Shown here: positions 33,538 to 42,109 of the stretch, in pieces
Layout of the letters: every line of letters starts with the position of its first letter
How positions within the stretch are numbered: position 1 is the stretch's first letter
Origin: Ilumatobacteraceae bacterium
GTDB lineage: Bacteria > Actinomycetota > Acidimicrobiia > Acidimicrobiales > Ilumatobacteraceae
Reading direction: 5' to 3'
Assembly: GCA_022843125.1 (NCBI GenBank)
Contig: JALHOG010000029.1
Span: forward strand, 1 to 57,219
Length of the DNA: 57,219 bases
Translations under genes and position numbers: made by a program
The notes under the pieces: model-generated
What the model was told of the DNA's origin: nothing
Databases searched by the model: none
Seen by the model: only the letters and a program-made list of their open reading frames with translations

Positions 33538-36500
33538 CTATAGCATCGTTAGGCCGCCTTCGGTGGACCTGAGCGAGTCCGCAACCCGTCCGTGGCGGTG
33601 CAGCGTCGTGCTGACCGCCTGCTCACGCAGCCATCGCGGCAGCTCCACCTCGGCCGCGCCGACTGGCGTCGAGGCGTCGACGGCGACGCCCGCAGCGTGA
33701 GCCGCGCGCAGCATCGCTGGTTCCGGCTCCCCAGTCAGGACCCGCAGCCGGTCGACGCCGAGTGTCGACAGCCGATCCGCGAACGCGAGCGCATCCTCGT
33801 GCCGGGCGTCGCTCCACTCGATCCGCGTACCGGTGGCCCGTGCCGCCGCCACCACGATCGACCGATCGCGTTCGGAGGTGGCCTGCGAGCACCTGACGGC
33901 GACCCCGCCCAGGAGGTGGCGGTAGCGGAACATGTTGCGTTCCGCCATCAGACCGGTCGGATCGTGCTCGACCCGGCCGACCGAACGCATCCACGACTCG
34001 AACGCACCGTCGATCTCGGCGATCGGACGGCCGGTGTCGCGCCACCCGGTCAGCGAGGCGACGTAGTTCGGGCCACCCGCCTTCGCAGTCGGCCCGACCG
34101 CCGACCGCTTCCAACCGCCGAACGGTTGGCGTTGCACGATCGCGCCGGTGATGCCGCGGTTGACGTACAGGTTGCCCGCCTGCACCCGTTCGCTCCAGGT
34201 CGCGATCTCGTCGGGGTCGAGCGACTGCAGGCCAGCGGTGAGACCGAAGTCGACGCTGTTCTGGATCGCGATCGCGTCGTCGAGGTCGTGGGCTCGAACG
34301 ATGCCGAGCACCGGACCGAAGCACTCGGTGCGGGCGAACCACGAGCCAGGGCGCACACCGCTCCGGATGCCCGGCGACCACAGCCGACCGTCGTCGGAGC
34401 GGGGCTCGGGTCGCAGCAGCCACTCCTCGCCCGGGTCGAGCCGGGTGAGCGCACGCCACAGCGGTCCGTCCGGGTGGTCGCCCGGCGGTTCGATCAGCGG
34501 TCCGACGTCGGTCGCGAGGTCACCGGCGGGGCCGACGCGCAGCGTCGCTGCGGCATCGCGGACACGCTCCATGAACGCAGGGTCGTCGTACAGCGATGCC
34601 TCGACGATCGCCAGGCTCGCGGCCGAGCACTTCTGACCGGCATGCCCGAACGACGAGCGCACCAGGTCGGCGACCGCACGATCGACGTCGGCCGCAGCCG
34701 TGATCACCATCGCGTTCTTCCCGCTCGTCTCGGCGTGCAGCCGCAGATCGGGGCGCCACCCGAGGAACACCCGGGCCGTGTCGTGGGCGCCCGTCAGGAT
34801 CACGGCGGCGACGTCGGGATGGGTGACGAGGCGCCGACCGGCGTCATCGTCCGCGGCGGGCACGAACTGGAGGATGTCGCGCGGGATTCCCGCCTCCCAG
34901 CACAGCTCAGCGACGAGCGCCGCTGTCTGCACCGTCTGCGGGGCGGGCTTGAGGATCGCCGGATTGCCGGCGGCGAGGGCTGCGAGCACTCCCCCGGCCG
35001 GGATCGCGAACGGGAAGTTCCACGGCGGCGTCACCACGACCGGCCCGAGCGGCGACGCCTCGGCGCCGATGGGCTCGGCCAGCTGCACGGCGGCACGGGC
35101 GTAGTACCGGGCGAAGTCGACGGCCTCGGACACCTCGGGATCACCCTCAGCGACGGTCTTGCCGGCATCGACGACCATCGTCGCGAGGATCCGGCCGCGC
35201 TGCCGCTCGAACACCGTCGCGACACGGTCGATCAGTGCGGCGCGATCGACCGGGGCGAGCTCGGCCCACCCGGGCATCGCCCCGGCCGCCACCGCCACGG
35301 CGCGATCGACATCGGCAACGGTCGGCACCGGTCGCAGATCGGCGTCGTCCGACGCTTCCCGACGCGGTTGCTCCAGCGCGGCGGCGATCCACTCACGGTG
35401 CGCCGGATGGGTCCAGTCGGTGTCGACGGCGTTCGTGAACGGAGCGTCGATCGGGAGTGCCGTAGCCGGGACTGGCCGCAACGCCGGGCGGCGGCGCGCC
35501 GGGCTCACCGCGCTGCGCGCGCGTACTGCGGCTGCAAAGGCGGCCGCCTCGGCGTCGAACCGCGCCGGGTCGTCCGCGAGATCGAACAGATGGGCGAGGA
35601 AGTTGTCGGGAGACGTGTTCTCGTCGAGACGCCTGACGAGGTACGCGATCGCGGCGGGAAAGTCGGAGCGCGCCACCACCGGTGCGTACAGGAGCAGGTC
35701 GCCGGCCCGGTCGCGCACCGCTGCGGCCTGGGTGGGCGCCATGCCCTCGAGCATTTCGATCTCGACCCTGAGGGGCCGGCCGGCCGCGACCAGCTCGTCG
35801 CGACGCCCCAAGGCCCACGCCACGTCGAACAGGTTGTGGCTGGCGACACCGACCCGGACGGCGGCATCGAATGCCGGGGCGAGCAGGACATCGAGCACGC
35901 GTTTGAAGTTGGCATCGACCTCGGCCTTCGTCGCGAACGGCGCGGTCTCCCAACCGTGCAGTTCCGCGTCGACACGCTCCATGGCCAGGTTGGCGCCTTT
36001 CACGATCCGGACCCTGATCCGCCCGCCGGCCCCGGAGTGACGCCTCACCGCCCACTCACCGAGTCGCTGCGCGGCGTCGACCGCGTCGGGCAGGTATGCC
36101 TGCAGCACGATGCCCGCATCGAGCGCTCCGAACTCGGGCTCGTCGAGCACCGTCCGAAAGGCGGCCAGCGTCAGGTCGAGATCGCGGTACTCCTCCATGT
36201 CGAGGTTCACGAACGTGGGCGGATTCGACGCCGCCCCGGCCCGGTACAGCTCGCGGAGCCGCTCGGCCACTCGCTCGACCGTGCTGTCGAACGCGAGCGG
36301 GTTCAGCCCGGCGCAGATCGCCGAGATCTTGACCGACACGTGGTCGACGTCGGGCCGTCCCACCCGTTCGAGCACGGCATCGAGCCGTCGCCGGGCCTCC
36401 GCATCGCCCACGATCGCCTCCCCGAGCACGTTGACGTTGCAGCGCACCCCTGACGTTCGGCGCCGAGCCAGATGTGCCGAGAGGGCGGGGTCGTCGGCAG

Positions 36501-36930
36501 GCAGGATCACGGTGGCAGATTCGCGCCGCAGCCGCGCCACCACCGCGGGCATCACGACGCCGGGCGCGACCGGTGCGGCGATCGCGCCGAGCCGCAGCGC
36601 GACCCGATCGGCGAGCGCGAACCCCGACAGGTCTGCCGCCCGCACCAGCGCCCGGAACCGTCGCGCCGCCGCCGCCCGATCGGGGATGCGCGGCACCTCG
36701 TCGGTGAGTGCGACCGTGAACGCGGCAGCGCCCGGATCGGCGACGAGGGCGCGCAGGCGAGCCCGGCGCCGACGTTCACCGCGACCCATGCACGAGTCGA
36801 GTGCGGCGGCTTCCTCGACGAACCGGCGAGCCAGCGCAACCGCCTCGGCGATGCGCCATTCGTCGCTCGGCTGACCAACACCTGCGATGTTCGGAGCAGA
36901 CGAGGGCGAATCGGAGAGTGCAGATTCCAT
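33538..36930 (-). CDS. putA: Bifunctional proline dehydrogenase / L-glutamate-gamma-semialdehyde dehydrogenase
   Basis: 1130 residues. The N-terminal proline dehydrogenase barrel (about 80-470) has DHVSVKISAICAGLNPLAF and the FAD/substrate segment LEIEMLEGMAP-like VEIEMLEGMAPTQAAAV and GVASHNLFDVAWAL. The aldehyde dehydrogenase domain (about 560-1000) has GPVVVTPPWNFPFAIPAGG, HAETSGKNAMVITAA and the catalytic Cys768 in HAGQKCSAASLAIV. It oxidises proline to glutamate in two steps. No DNA-binding domain is visible, so it is not self-regulating; the divergent PAS-AraC gene is the likely regulator. ATG at 36930 follows CTGGGG; upstream in-frame Met codons are less likely. Confidence 0.93.
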   Translation of the reverse strand: MESALSDSPSSAPNIAGVGQPSDEWRIAEAVALARRFVEEAAALDSCMGRGERRRRARLRALVADPGAAAFTVALTDEVPRIPDRAAAARRFRALVRAADLSGFALADRVALRLGAIAAPVAPGVVMPAVVARLRRESATVILPADDPALSAHLARRRTSGVRCNVNVLGEAIVGDAEARRRLDAVLERVGRPDVDHVSVKISAICAGLNPLAFDSTVERVAERLRELYRAGAASNPPTFVNLDMEEYRDLDLTLAAFRTVLDEPEFGALDAGIVLQAYLPDAVDAAQRLGEWAVRRHSGAGGRIRVRIVKGANLAMERVDAELHGWETAPFATKAEVDANFKRVLDVLLAPAFDAAVRVGVASHNLFDVAWALGRRDELVAAGRPLRVEIEMLEGMAPTQAAAVRDRAGDLLLYAPVVARSDFPAAIAYLVRRLDENTSPDNFLAHLFDLADDPARFDAEAAAFAAAVRARSAVSPARRRPALRPVPATALPIDAPFTNAVDTDWTHPAHREWIAAALEQPRREASDDADLRPVPTVADVDRAVAVAAGAMPGWAELAPVDRAALIDRVATVFERQRGRILATMVVDAGKTVAEGDPEVSEAVDFARYYARAAVQLAEPIGAEASPLGPVVVTPPWNFPFAIPAGGVLAALAAGNPAILKPAPQTVQTAALVAELCWEAGIPRDILQFVPAADDDAGRRLVTHPDVAAVILTGAHDTARVFLGWRPDLRLHAETSGKNAMVITAAADVDRAVADLVRSSFGHAGQKCSAASLAIVEASLYDDPAFMERVRDAAATLRVGPAGDLATDVGPLIEPPGDHPDGPLWRALTRLDPGEEWLLRPEPRSDDGRLWSPGIRSGVRPGSWFARTECFGPVLGIVRAHDLDDAIAIQNSVDFGLTAGLQSLDPDEIATWSERVQAGNLYVNRGITGAIVQRQPFGGWKRSAVGPTAKAGGPNYVASLTGWRDTGRPIAEIDGAFESWMRSVGRVEHDPTGLMAERNMFRYRHLLGGVAVRCSQATSERDRSIVVAAARATGTRIEWSDARHEDALAFADRLSTLGVDRLRVLTGEPEPAMLRAAHAAGVAVDASTPVGAAEVELPRWLREQAVSTTLHRHGRVADSLRSTEGGLTML

Positions 36931-36982
36931 GGCCCCAGCCAACCCGTAGTGCCAGTCCGCCGCTAGCACGAACCGGCACCGA

Positions 36983-36999
36983 GTACGCTCCATTCGTAC
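36983..36999. promoter_or_regulatory. Inverted repeat GTACG-N7-CGTAC in the putA/araC intergenic
   Basis: GTACG (36983-36987) and CGTAC (36995-36999) flank a 7-bp spacer in the 82-bp space between the divergent putA and PAS-AraC starts. A candidate operator for the regulator encoded at 37013, for both genes. Confidence 0.45.
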
Positions 37000-37012
37000 C
37001 AGGTTCCCCGAG

Positions 37013-37708
37013 ATGGATCCCTCCACTCACCTCCTCCTCGACCTCTTCGCCGAGGTGCCCCACGTCATGGTGTGCGTCAAGGATTCCGGCGGTCGATACG
37101 TCGCCGCGAACGCGGCGTTCGTACGGCGGGCGGGCTGCCGCAGCGCAGCCCAGGTGGTGGGCTCACGTGCTGCCGATCTGTTCGCAGCGGATCTCGCATC
37201 GGCCTACGACGCGCAGGACCGCGCAGTGCTCGTCACCGGCCGCGACCTGCGCAACCATCTCGAACCGATCGAGCACCACTCGGGGATGCGTCGGTGGTAC
37301 CTGACGAGCAAGGTGCGGCGGCACATCGACGGCGCAGCACCCCTGGTCGTCGTCGTGTCGGTCGAGGCACATCTGGACGGCGACCAGGCATCCGGGTTGC
37401 GGGCGGCCGTCGAGCTCGCGCAGGAGCGCTGCACCGGCCCGGTCCGGGTCGCCGATCTGGCCGCGGCCGCCGGCACCAGCACCGACCGGCTCGAACGGGC
37501 CATGCAGCGCGCCCTCGGCGTGTCCCCGAAGCAGTACCTGGTGCGCCTCCGTGCGGATGCGGCAGCGCGCCTACTCGCCACCACCGACCGGCCGATCGCA
37601 CGCATCGCGGCAGAGTGCGGCTACTACGACCAGAGCCAGTTGACCCGCCAGTTCCGCGCCCACGTCGGCATGTCCCCCAGCGAGTACCGAGCCACGGCCC
37701 GGCGCTGA
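37013..37708 (+). CDS. AraC-family regulator with N-terminal PAS domain, probable proline regulator
   Basis: 231 residues. A PAS domain fills about 10-120 (LLDLFAEVPHVMVCVKDSGG, then RYVAANAAFVRRAGC, with LEPIEHHSGMRRWYLTSKV), and the C-terminal AraC double helix-turn-helix is present: LAAAAGTSTDRLERAMQRAL followed by GVSPKQYLVRLRADAAARLL and IARIAAECGYYDQSQLTRQFRAHVGMSPSEYR. Divergent from putA with an inverted repeat between, it is the obvious candidate to control proline catabolism; PAS could sense the redox state or a metabolite. This is inference. Confidence 0.9.
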   Translation: MDPSTHLLLDLFAEVPHVMVCVKDSGGRYVAANAAFVRRAGCRSAAQVVGSRAADLFAADLASAYDAQDRAVLVTGRDLRNHLEPIEHHSGMRRWYLTSKVRRHIDGAAPLVVVVSVEAHLDGDQASGLRAAVELAQERCTGPVRVADLAAAAGTSTDRLERAMQRALGVSPKQYLVRLRADAAARLLATTDRPIARIAAECGYYDQSQLTRQFRAHVGMSPSEYRATARR

Positions 37709-37720
37709 CAACGCTGTGCG

Positions 37721-38536
37721 CTAGGCGCCCAGACGTCGGAAGTCGGGCGGGCGCTTCTCCAGGTAGGAGCCGACGCCCTCACCGAAGTCGGGGCGGCCGA
37801 AGCTCTCGAGCATGAGCCGCTGCGACTCGCGCTCGGCCTCGCCGAGGCCCCGGTGGTAGTGCTGGTACACCTGCCGCTTCATGACGGCGATCGACGTCGG
37901 CGAGCACGTCGCTGCGAGCTGCTCGAGGTATCGACGGCAGAACGGCATCAGCTCGTCAGACGGAACGAGGTGGTTGGCGAGGCCGATCCTGAGTGCTTCC
38001 TCCCCGCCGATACGACGCGACGAGAACAGCAGGTCGAGCGCGACGCTCGGGCCGACGAGCTGCGGGAGCAACCACCCGAGGCCCCACTCGGCGATCAACC
38101 CGCGTTGGGCGAACGCCGTGAGGAACAGGGCGTCGGGCGTGACGACACGCAGGTCGCAGGCGAGCGCGAACGGGAAGCCCATACCGGCGACCGGGCCGTG
38201 CACCGCGGCGATGACGGGCTTGTCGACCGCCATCAGGTACGTGAGGCGGCCGTCGAACTCGCCGGTGGACTCGCCCCACGCAGGCGGCTCATCGGCGAGC
38301 GCCTCGCCGCCGCTCTCGACGATCTCGGTGAGCATGTTCATGTCGGCGCCGGCACAGAAACCACGGCCGGCGCCGGTGATGACGATGCCCACGACGGCGG
38401 GATCGGCGACGGCGCGCTCGACGGCGTCGCGGATCTCACCGTCCATCCGATTCGTCCACGCGTTCAGCGCTTCGGGGCGATGCAGGGTGATGGTCGCGAC
38501 GGGGTCGTCGACCTCGTAGAGGATGTCGTCGTACAC
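37721..38536 (-). CDS. Enoyl-CoA hydratase/isomerase (crotonase) family protein
   Basis: 271 residues from GTG at 38536. The oxyanion-hole segments ITGAGRGFCAGADMNML and AAVHGPVAGMGFPFALACDL are typical, and AQRGLIAEWGLGWLLPQLVG holds the acidic residue (Glu) usually present in the hydratase/isomerase active site. Hydration of trans-2-enoyl-CoA is the family's main reaction, but substrate cannot be deduced. It is convergent with the PAS-AraC gene (12 bp between stops). Confidence 0.88.
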   Translation of the reverse strand: MYDDILYEVDDPVATITLHRPEALNAWTNRMDGEIRDAVERAVADPAVVGIVITGAGRGFCAGADMNMLTEIVESGGEALADEPPAWGESTGEFDGRLTYLMAVDKPVIAAVHGPVAGMGFPFALACDLRVVTPDALFLTAFAQRGLIAEWGLGWLLPQLVGPSVALDLLFSSRRIGGEEALRIGLANHLVPSDELMPFCRRYLEQLAATCSPTSIAVMKRQVYQHYHRGLGEAERESQRLMLESFGRPDFGEGVGSYLEKRPPDFRRLGA

Positions 38537-38603
38537 GGGCGCACCATGCCACAGACGATGCGGACGAAACGGATCGCGCTCGCTGTGCGAGCCTCGGCGG
38601 CGG

Positions 38604-39515
38604 TCAGCCGCGCGTCAACGTGTTGGAGCGGACGCCATCGACTTCGATCGTGATCGTGCCGCGTGGGTTGGCCGTCGCGCACGCGTAGCTGACTCCCTCC
38701 CGGCCGAACCGGTAGGTGAAGCGGCTGCCATCACCGAACTCGCAGACGTACCGCGTGGGCTGGACGTCGAAGTTCGCGATGGTGAAACCGGCGTTCAGAC
38801 AGCTCGACCCGAATCGGCACGGGCCTTCGGTGCCGACGGCGAGCACCGCCGGAGCGTTCGGGTCGACCGGTCCGGGCACGGTCGTCGTGGTGGTCGGCGC
38901 CGGCGCGATCGTCGTGGTCGTGGGCGCGGTCGTGGGCGCGGTCGTGGGTGCGGTCGTGGTGGTCGGCGCAACCGTGGTGGTCGGCGCAACCGTGGTGGTC
39001 GGCGCAACCGTGGTGGTCGGCGCAACCGTGGTGGTCGGCGCAACCGTGGTGGTCGGCGTAACCGTCGTCGTCGGGACAGCGGCGGTCTCGGGCGCGGTCG
39101 GCGAGGTCGTGCCCGTCATGGCTTCGGTGATGGGCGGAGGTGCGATCGGCGTCGTCGGTGGCAGCAGGCTGGTGGCGGGTGCGGTGTCGAGCGGTGGCAC
39201 CTCGCTGATCTCGGGCAGCGCGGCGGTGTCGAGCGGTGGCACCTCGCTGATGTCGGGCAGGACGACCTCGGTCGGCAACGGCGGGAAGAGCGTCGTCGGC
39301 GGGGAGGCGACCTCGTCGTCGCCACCGCGGCTGACGAACAGGATGACCCCGGCCGCGATCACACCGAGCAGCAGCCACAACCACACCGGGAGCAGCACGC
39401 GCTGACGCCAGAACGGCTTCTTCGGGGGCCGCTTCGGGCGCGGCTTCGGAGCCGGGGCACCGCCGGGAGGCGGGAGGCCGGCTGAACCGGATGACGAGAA
39501 GTCGTGGTCTGACAC
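38604..39515 (-). CDS. Membrane-anchored Thr/Pro-rich protein with secreted C-terminal domain
   Basis: 303 residues from GTG at 39515. A proline-rich cytoplasmic tail (about 1-38) is followed by one helix (VWLWLLLGVIAAGVILFVSR), a long Pro/Thr spacer (about 65-235) with six VAPTTT units encoded by 18-bp repeats, and a compact C-terminal domain with four Cys (CRFGSSCLNAGF, YVCEFGDGS, YACATANPRG). The spacer looks like a mucin-like wall-spanning stalk. No family recognised for the C-terminal domain. Function unknown. Confidence 0.75.
   Translation of the reverse strand: MSDHDFSSSGSAGLPPPGGAPAPKPRPKRPPKKPFWRQRVLLPVWLWLLLGVIAAGVILFVSRGGDDEVASPPTTLFPPLPTEVVLPDISEVPPLDTAALPEISEVPPLDTAPATSLLPPTTPIAPPPITEAMTGTTSPTAPETAAVPTTTVTPTTTVAPTTTVAPTTTVAPTTTVAPTTTVAPTTTTAPTTAPTTAPTTTTIAPAPTTTTTVPGPVDPNAPAVLAVGTEGPCRFGSSCLNAGFTIANFDVQPTRYVCEFGDGSRFTYRFGREGVSYACATANPRGTITIEVDGVRSNTLTRG
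38956..39063. repeat. 18-bp tandem repeat, six units, in the Thr/Pro-rich protein gene
   Basis: GTGGTGGTCGGCGCAACC repeats five times exactly from 38956; the sixth unit (39046-39063) has one change (GTAACC). On the coding strand each unit encodes GAPTTT/VAPTTT. Copy number changes would alter stalk length in frame. Confidence 0.9.
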
Positions 39516-39577
39516 GGCCCAGACCGTAACGCCTCGCCGGGACGGAACCCGGCCATCCCGCGCCGTACGATCCGGGC

Positions 39578-41053
39578 GTGACCAGTCTCGACCCTCGAAC
39601 CCCCGTGATCATCGGTGCCGGCCAGATCAACAGCCGCGACCGTGGCGCCGAACCGATCGACCTGATGAGTCGCTGCGCCGAGCTCGCGCTGGACGACACG
39701 GCCGCTTCGGCAGCGGTACGCGAACGCATCGACGCAGTGCGGGTCGTGTGGGGCGTGTGGCCGTATCGCGATCCCGGCCGACTCGTCGCCGAGCGGGTCG
39801 GTGCACCGGCAGCACGCACGACGATCAGCACGATGGGCGGGAACCAGGTGTACGACCTGGTCATCGACACCGCCGCTCAGATCGCCACCGGAACGACCGA
39901 CGTCGCAGTGGTGTGCGCGGCCGAGACGCTGCGCACCCGGCGTGGCGACAAGGCATCCGGTCAGCGCTCCGTCTATCTGCCCGAGGCGGAGGGCGCTGCC
40001 CCGGACGAGGTGGTCGGGAGCCCGAAGCCGCTCTCGAACGAGTTGGAGGACCGGTTCGGGGTCGGGATCGCGACCACGTTCTACGCGATGGCGGAGACCG
40101 CGATCCGGCACCGCAACGGCGAGGGGGTCGACGAGCACCGCGCCCGCATCGCTGCGCTGTGGGCCAAGGGAAGCGAGGTCGCCGCCACCAACCCGAACGC
40201 CTGGATCACCAGCGGTGTGTCGGCGGCCGAGATCGCGACGGTGACCGACCGCAACCGTCCGGTGGCCGCCCCGTATCCGAAGCTGATGGTCTCGAACCTC
40301 GACACCGACCAGGGCGGTGCGATCATCATGTGTTCGGTCGCCGCGGCTGAGGCCGCCGGCGTTCCACGCGAGCGATGGGTGTTCCCGTGGGCGGGGGTGT
40401 CGGCCCACGATCACTGGAACGTGACGAACCGCTGGGCCTGGGACGAGTCACCGGCGATGCGGCTCGCCGGCCGCCGCACCCTCGAGCTCGCCGGCGTCAG
40501 CCACGACGACTGCGACCTGCTCGACCTCTACTCGTGCTTCCCCGTCGCCGTGCAGGTCGGCCAACGCGAGCTCGGGATCGACCCCGGCCGCACCTGGACG
40601 ATCACCGGCGGGCTCACGTTCGGCGGCGGCCCGCTGAACTGCTACTGCATCCTCCCGTTGACCCGGGCCGTCGGGCTCCTCCGCTCGACCGATGCCCGCC
40701 GCGCCTTGCTCACCGGCAACGGCGGATGGTTCACCAAGCACAGCATGCTCGTGCTCGGTGACGCGCCGAGCACCGCCGGATTCCGCACCGACCAGGTGCA
40801 GGACGCTGTCGACGCGCTGCCCAGCCGCCCGACCGCGGCGGCGCGGCCGGCCCGCGCCGCGCTCGAGACCTACACGGTGCTCTACGACCGCACCGGCAAC
40901 CCCGATCGGGCCGTGCTCGCCTGCCTCGACGCCGACGGCGCCCGGCACTACGCCCACGCCACCGACGTCGCCACGGTCGCCGTGCTGCTCGCCGACGACG
41001 CATGCGGCCACGAGGTGGCGCTCGGCCCCGACGACTCCGGCACCCTCGCCTGA
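39578..41053 (+). CDS. Thiolase-superfamily acetyl-CoA acetyltransferase-like protein
   Basis: 491 residues from GTG at 39578. N-terminus TPVIIGAGQINSR and TTISTMGGNQVYDLVIDTAA resemble the SCP-x/thiolase-like group, in which the standard CxS nucleophile region is altered; I see MGGNQVY at the place of the active-site Cys, so classic thiolase chemistry is doubtful. HDHWNVTNRWAW and LDLYSCFPVAVQV, CYCILPL, GNGGWFTKHSML lie further on. Probably acts on CoA thioesters or as a scaffold in steroid/fatty acid catabolism. The preceding gene is divergent (62 bp). Confidence 0.82.
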   Translation: MTSLDPRTPVIIGAGQINSRDRGAEPIDLMSRCAELALDDTAASAAVRERIDAVRVVWGVWPYRDPGRLVAERVGAPAARTTISTMGGNQVYDLVIDTAAQIATGTTDVAVVCAAETLRTRRGDKASGQRSVYLPEAEGAAPDEVVGSPKPLSNELEDRFGVGIATTFYAMAETAIRHRNGEGVDEHRARIAALWAKGSEVAATNPNAWITSGVSAAEIATVTDRNRPVAAPYPKLMVSNLDTDQGGAIIMCSVAAAEAAGVPRERWVFPWAGVSAHDHWNVTNRWAWDESPAMRLAGRRTLELAGVSHDDCDLLDLYSCFPVAVQVGQRELGIDPGRTWTITGGLTFGGGPLNCYCILPLTRAVGLLRSTDARRALLTGNGGWFTKHSMLVLGDAPSTAGFRTDQVQDAVDALPSRPTAAARPARAALETYTVLYDRTGNPDRAVLACLDADGARHYAHATDVATVAVLLADDACGHEVALGPDDSGTLA

Positions 41054-41077
41054 TCGCCCGCCCCGACCCCGGTTGGG

Positions 41078-42079
41078 TCAGTCGAACGTGGGGCGAGGGG
41101 CGAGGCCGGCGGCTCGGTAGCAGGCGTCGATGATCGCCATCGTCGCCACGCCATCGTCGGCGGTGGTGGGGAACGGGGTGCCGTGCTCGATCGCGTCGCG
41201 GAAGGCGATCAGCTGGTGCGAGTACGTGGTGGACCGATCAGCCGGGATCGTGCGGGTGCCACCCTCGCTCTCGACCGTGATCGCGGCCCCGCCGAACTGC
41301 GGCGCCAGCGGGTTCGTCGCCATCATCGTCCCTCGGTCACCGATGACGCGGAGCCACGCCACCATGCCCTCGATCCCCTCGGCCACCATCGTCGACGAGA
41401 CCGAACCGGTGACCCCGTTGGGCCAGCGGAGCTCGGCCGTCAGCGTGGCGTCGATGCCGGCCACCGGGACATCGGCGGTCGCCGACACCACCTCGGGATC
41501 GGCACCCACCGCCCACCGCGCCCACTGGATCGAGTAGCACCCGAGGTCCATCGTCGAGCCGCCGCCGATCGAGAGATCCCACCGGATGTCGTCGCGCGGG
41601 ATCTCGCCGAGCTGGATGTCGAACGTGGCCTCGACGCGCGAGATCGAACCGAGGTCGCCCGAGTCGATCACCTCCCGCATCTGCGCGACGTACGGGTGGT
41701 ACCGCCAGTGGTACGCCTCCATCACCACGACATCGGACGCGTTGGCAGCGTCGGCGATGAGCTGGGCATCGCCTGCGTTCGCAGCGAACGGCTTCTCGCA
41801 CAGCACGTGCTTGCCCGCCTCGATCGCAGCGATCGCCCACTCCCGGTGCAGCGAAGCAGGCGTCGCGATGTAGACGGCGTCGACGTCGGCGCACTCGACG
41901 AGCTCTCGGTACGACCCGAACGCCTGCGCACAACCCCAGCGCAGAGCTGCCGCCTCGGCCCGCTCGAGGTCGCGCGCTGCTACCGCAGCGAGCTCGACCC
42001 CGTCGACGATGGCCACGGGCTCGATCACCGCCGAGTCGGCGATTCGTGACGCTGCGAGGACTCCGAGACGAACAGTCAT
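41078..42079 (-). CDS. Gfo/Idh/MocA family NAD(P)-dependent oxidoreductase
   Basis: 333 residues. Rossmann N-terminus VRLGVLAASRIADSAV, the family's EKP motif in HVLCEKPFAANAG and the substrate-side loop GGGSTMDLGCYSIQWARWAVG are present. These enzymes oxidise sugars or inositols. ATG at 42079. It is divergent from the amylosucrase with 30 bp between the starts, so the two may be regulated together; a sugar substrate is likely but unknown. Confidence 0.9.
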   Translation of the reverse strand: MTVRLGVLAASRIADSAVIEPVAIVDGVELAAVAARDLERAEAAALRWGCAQAFGSYRELVECADVDAVYIATPASLHREWAIAAIEAGKHVLCEKPFAANAGDAQLIADAANASDVVVMEAYHWRYHPYVAQMREVIDSGDLGSISRVEATFDIQLGEIPRDDIRWDLSIGGGSTMDLGCYSIQWARWAVGADPEVVSATADVPVAGIDATLTAELRWPNGVTGSVSSTMVAEGIEGMVAWLRVIGDRGTMMATNPLAPQFGGAAITVESEGGTRTIPADRSTTYSHQLIAFRDAIEHGTPFPTTADDGVATMAIIDACYRAAGLAPRPTFD

Positions 42080-42109
42080 GGGCGGCGACTGTACGTAAGC
42101 TTCTGCCCC

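Noticed and set aside
31199..33700. 833-codon plus-strand frame opposite the GGDEF-EAL gene
   Set aside because: Rich in His, Arg and Asp with no hydrophobic core or motif; a reverse-strand shadow.
33592..36453. 953-codon plus-strand frame opposite putA
   Set aside because: Same kind of shadow; PutA on the other strand has all its catalytic motifs.
38956..39063. Direct repeats suggesting a CRISPR array
   Set aside because: The units are contiguous without spacers and lie in frame inside a coding sequence.
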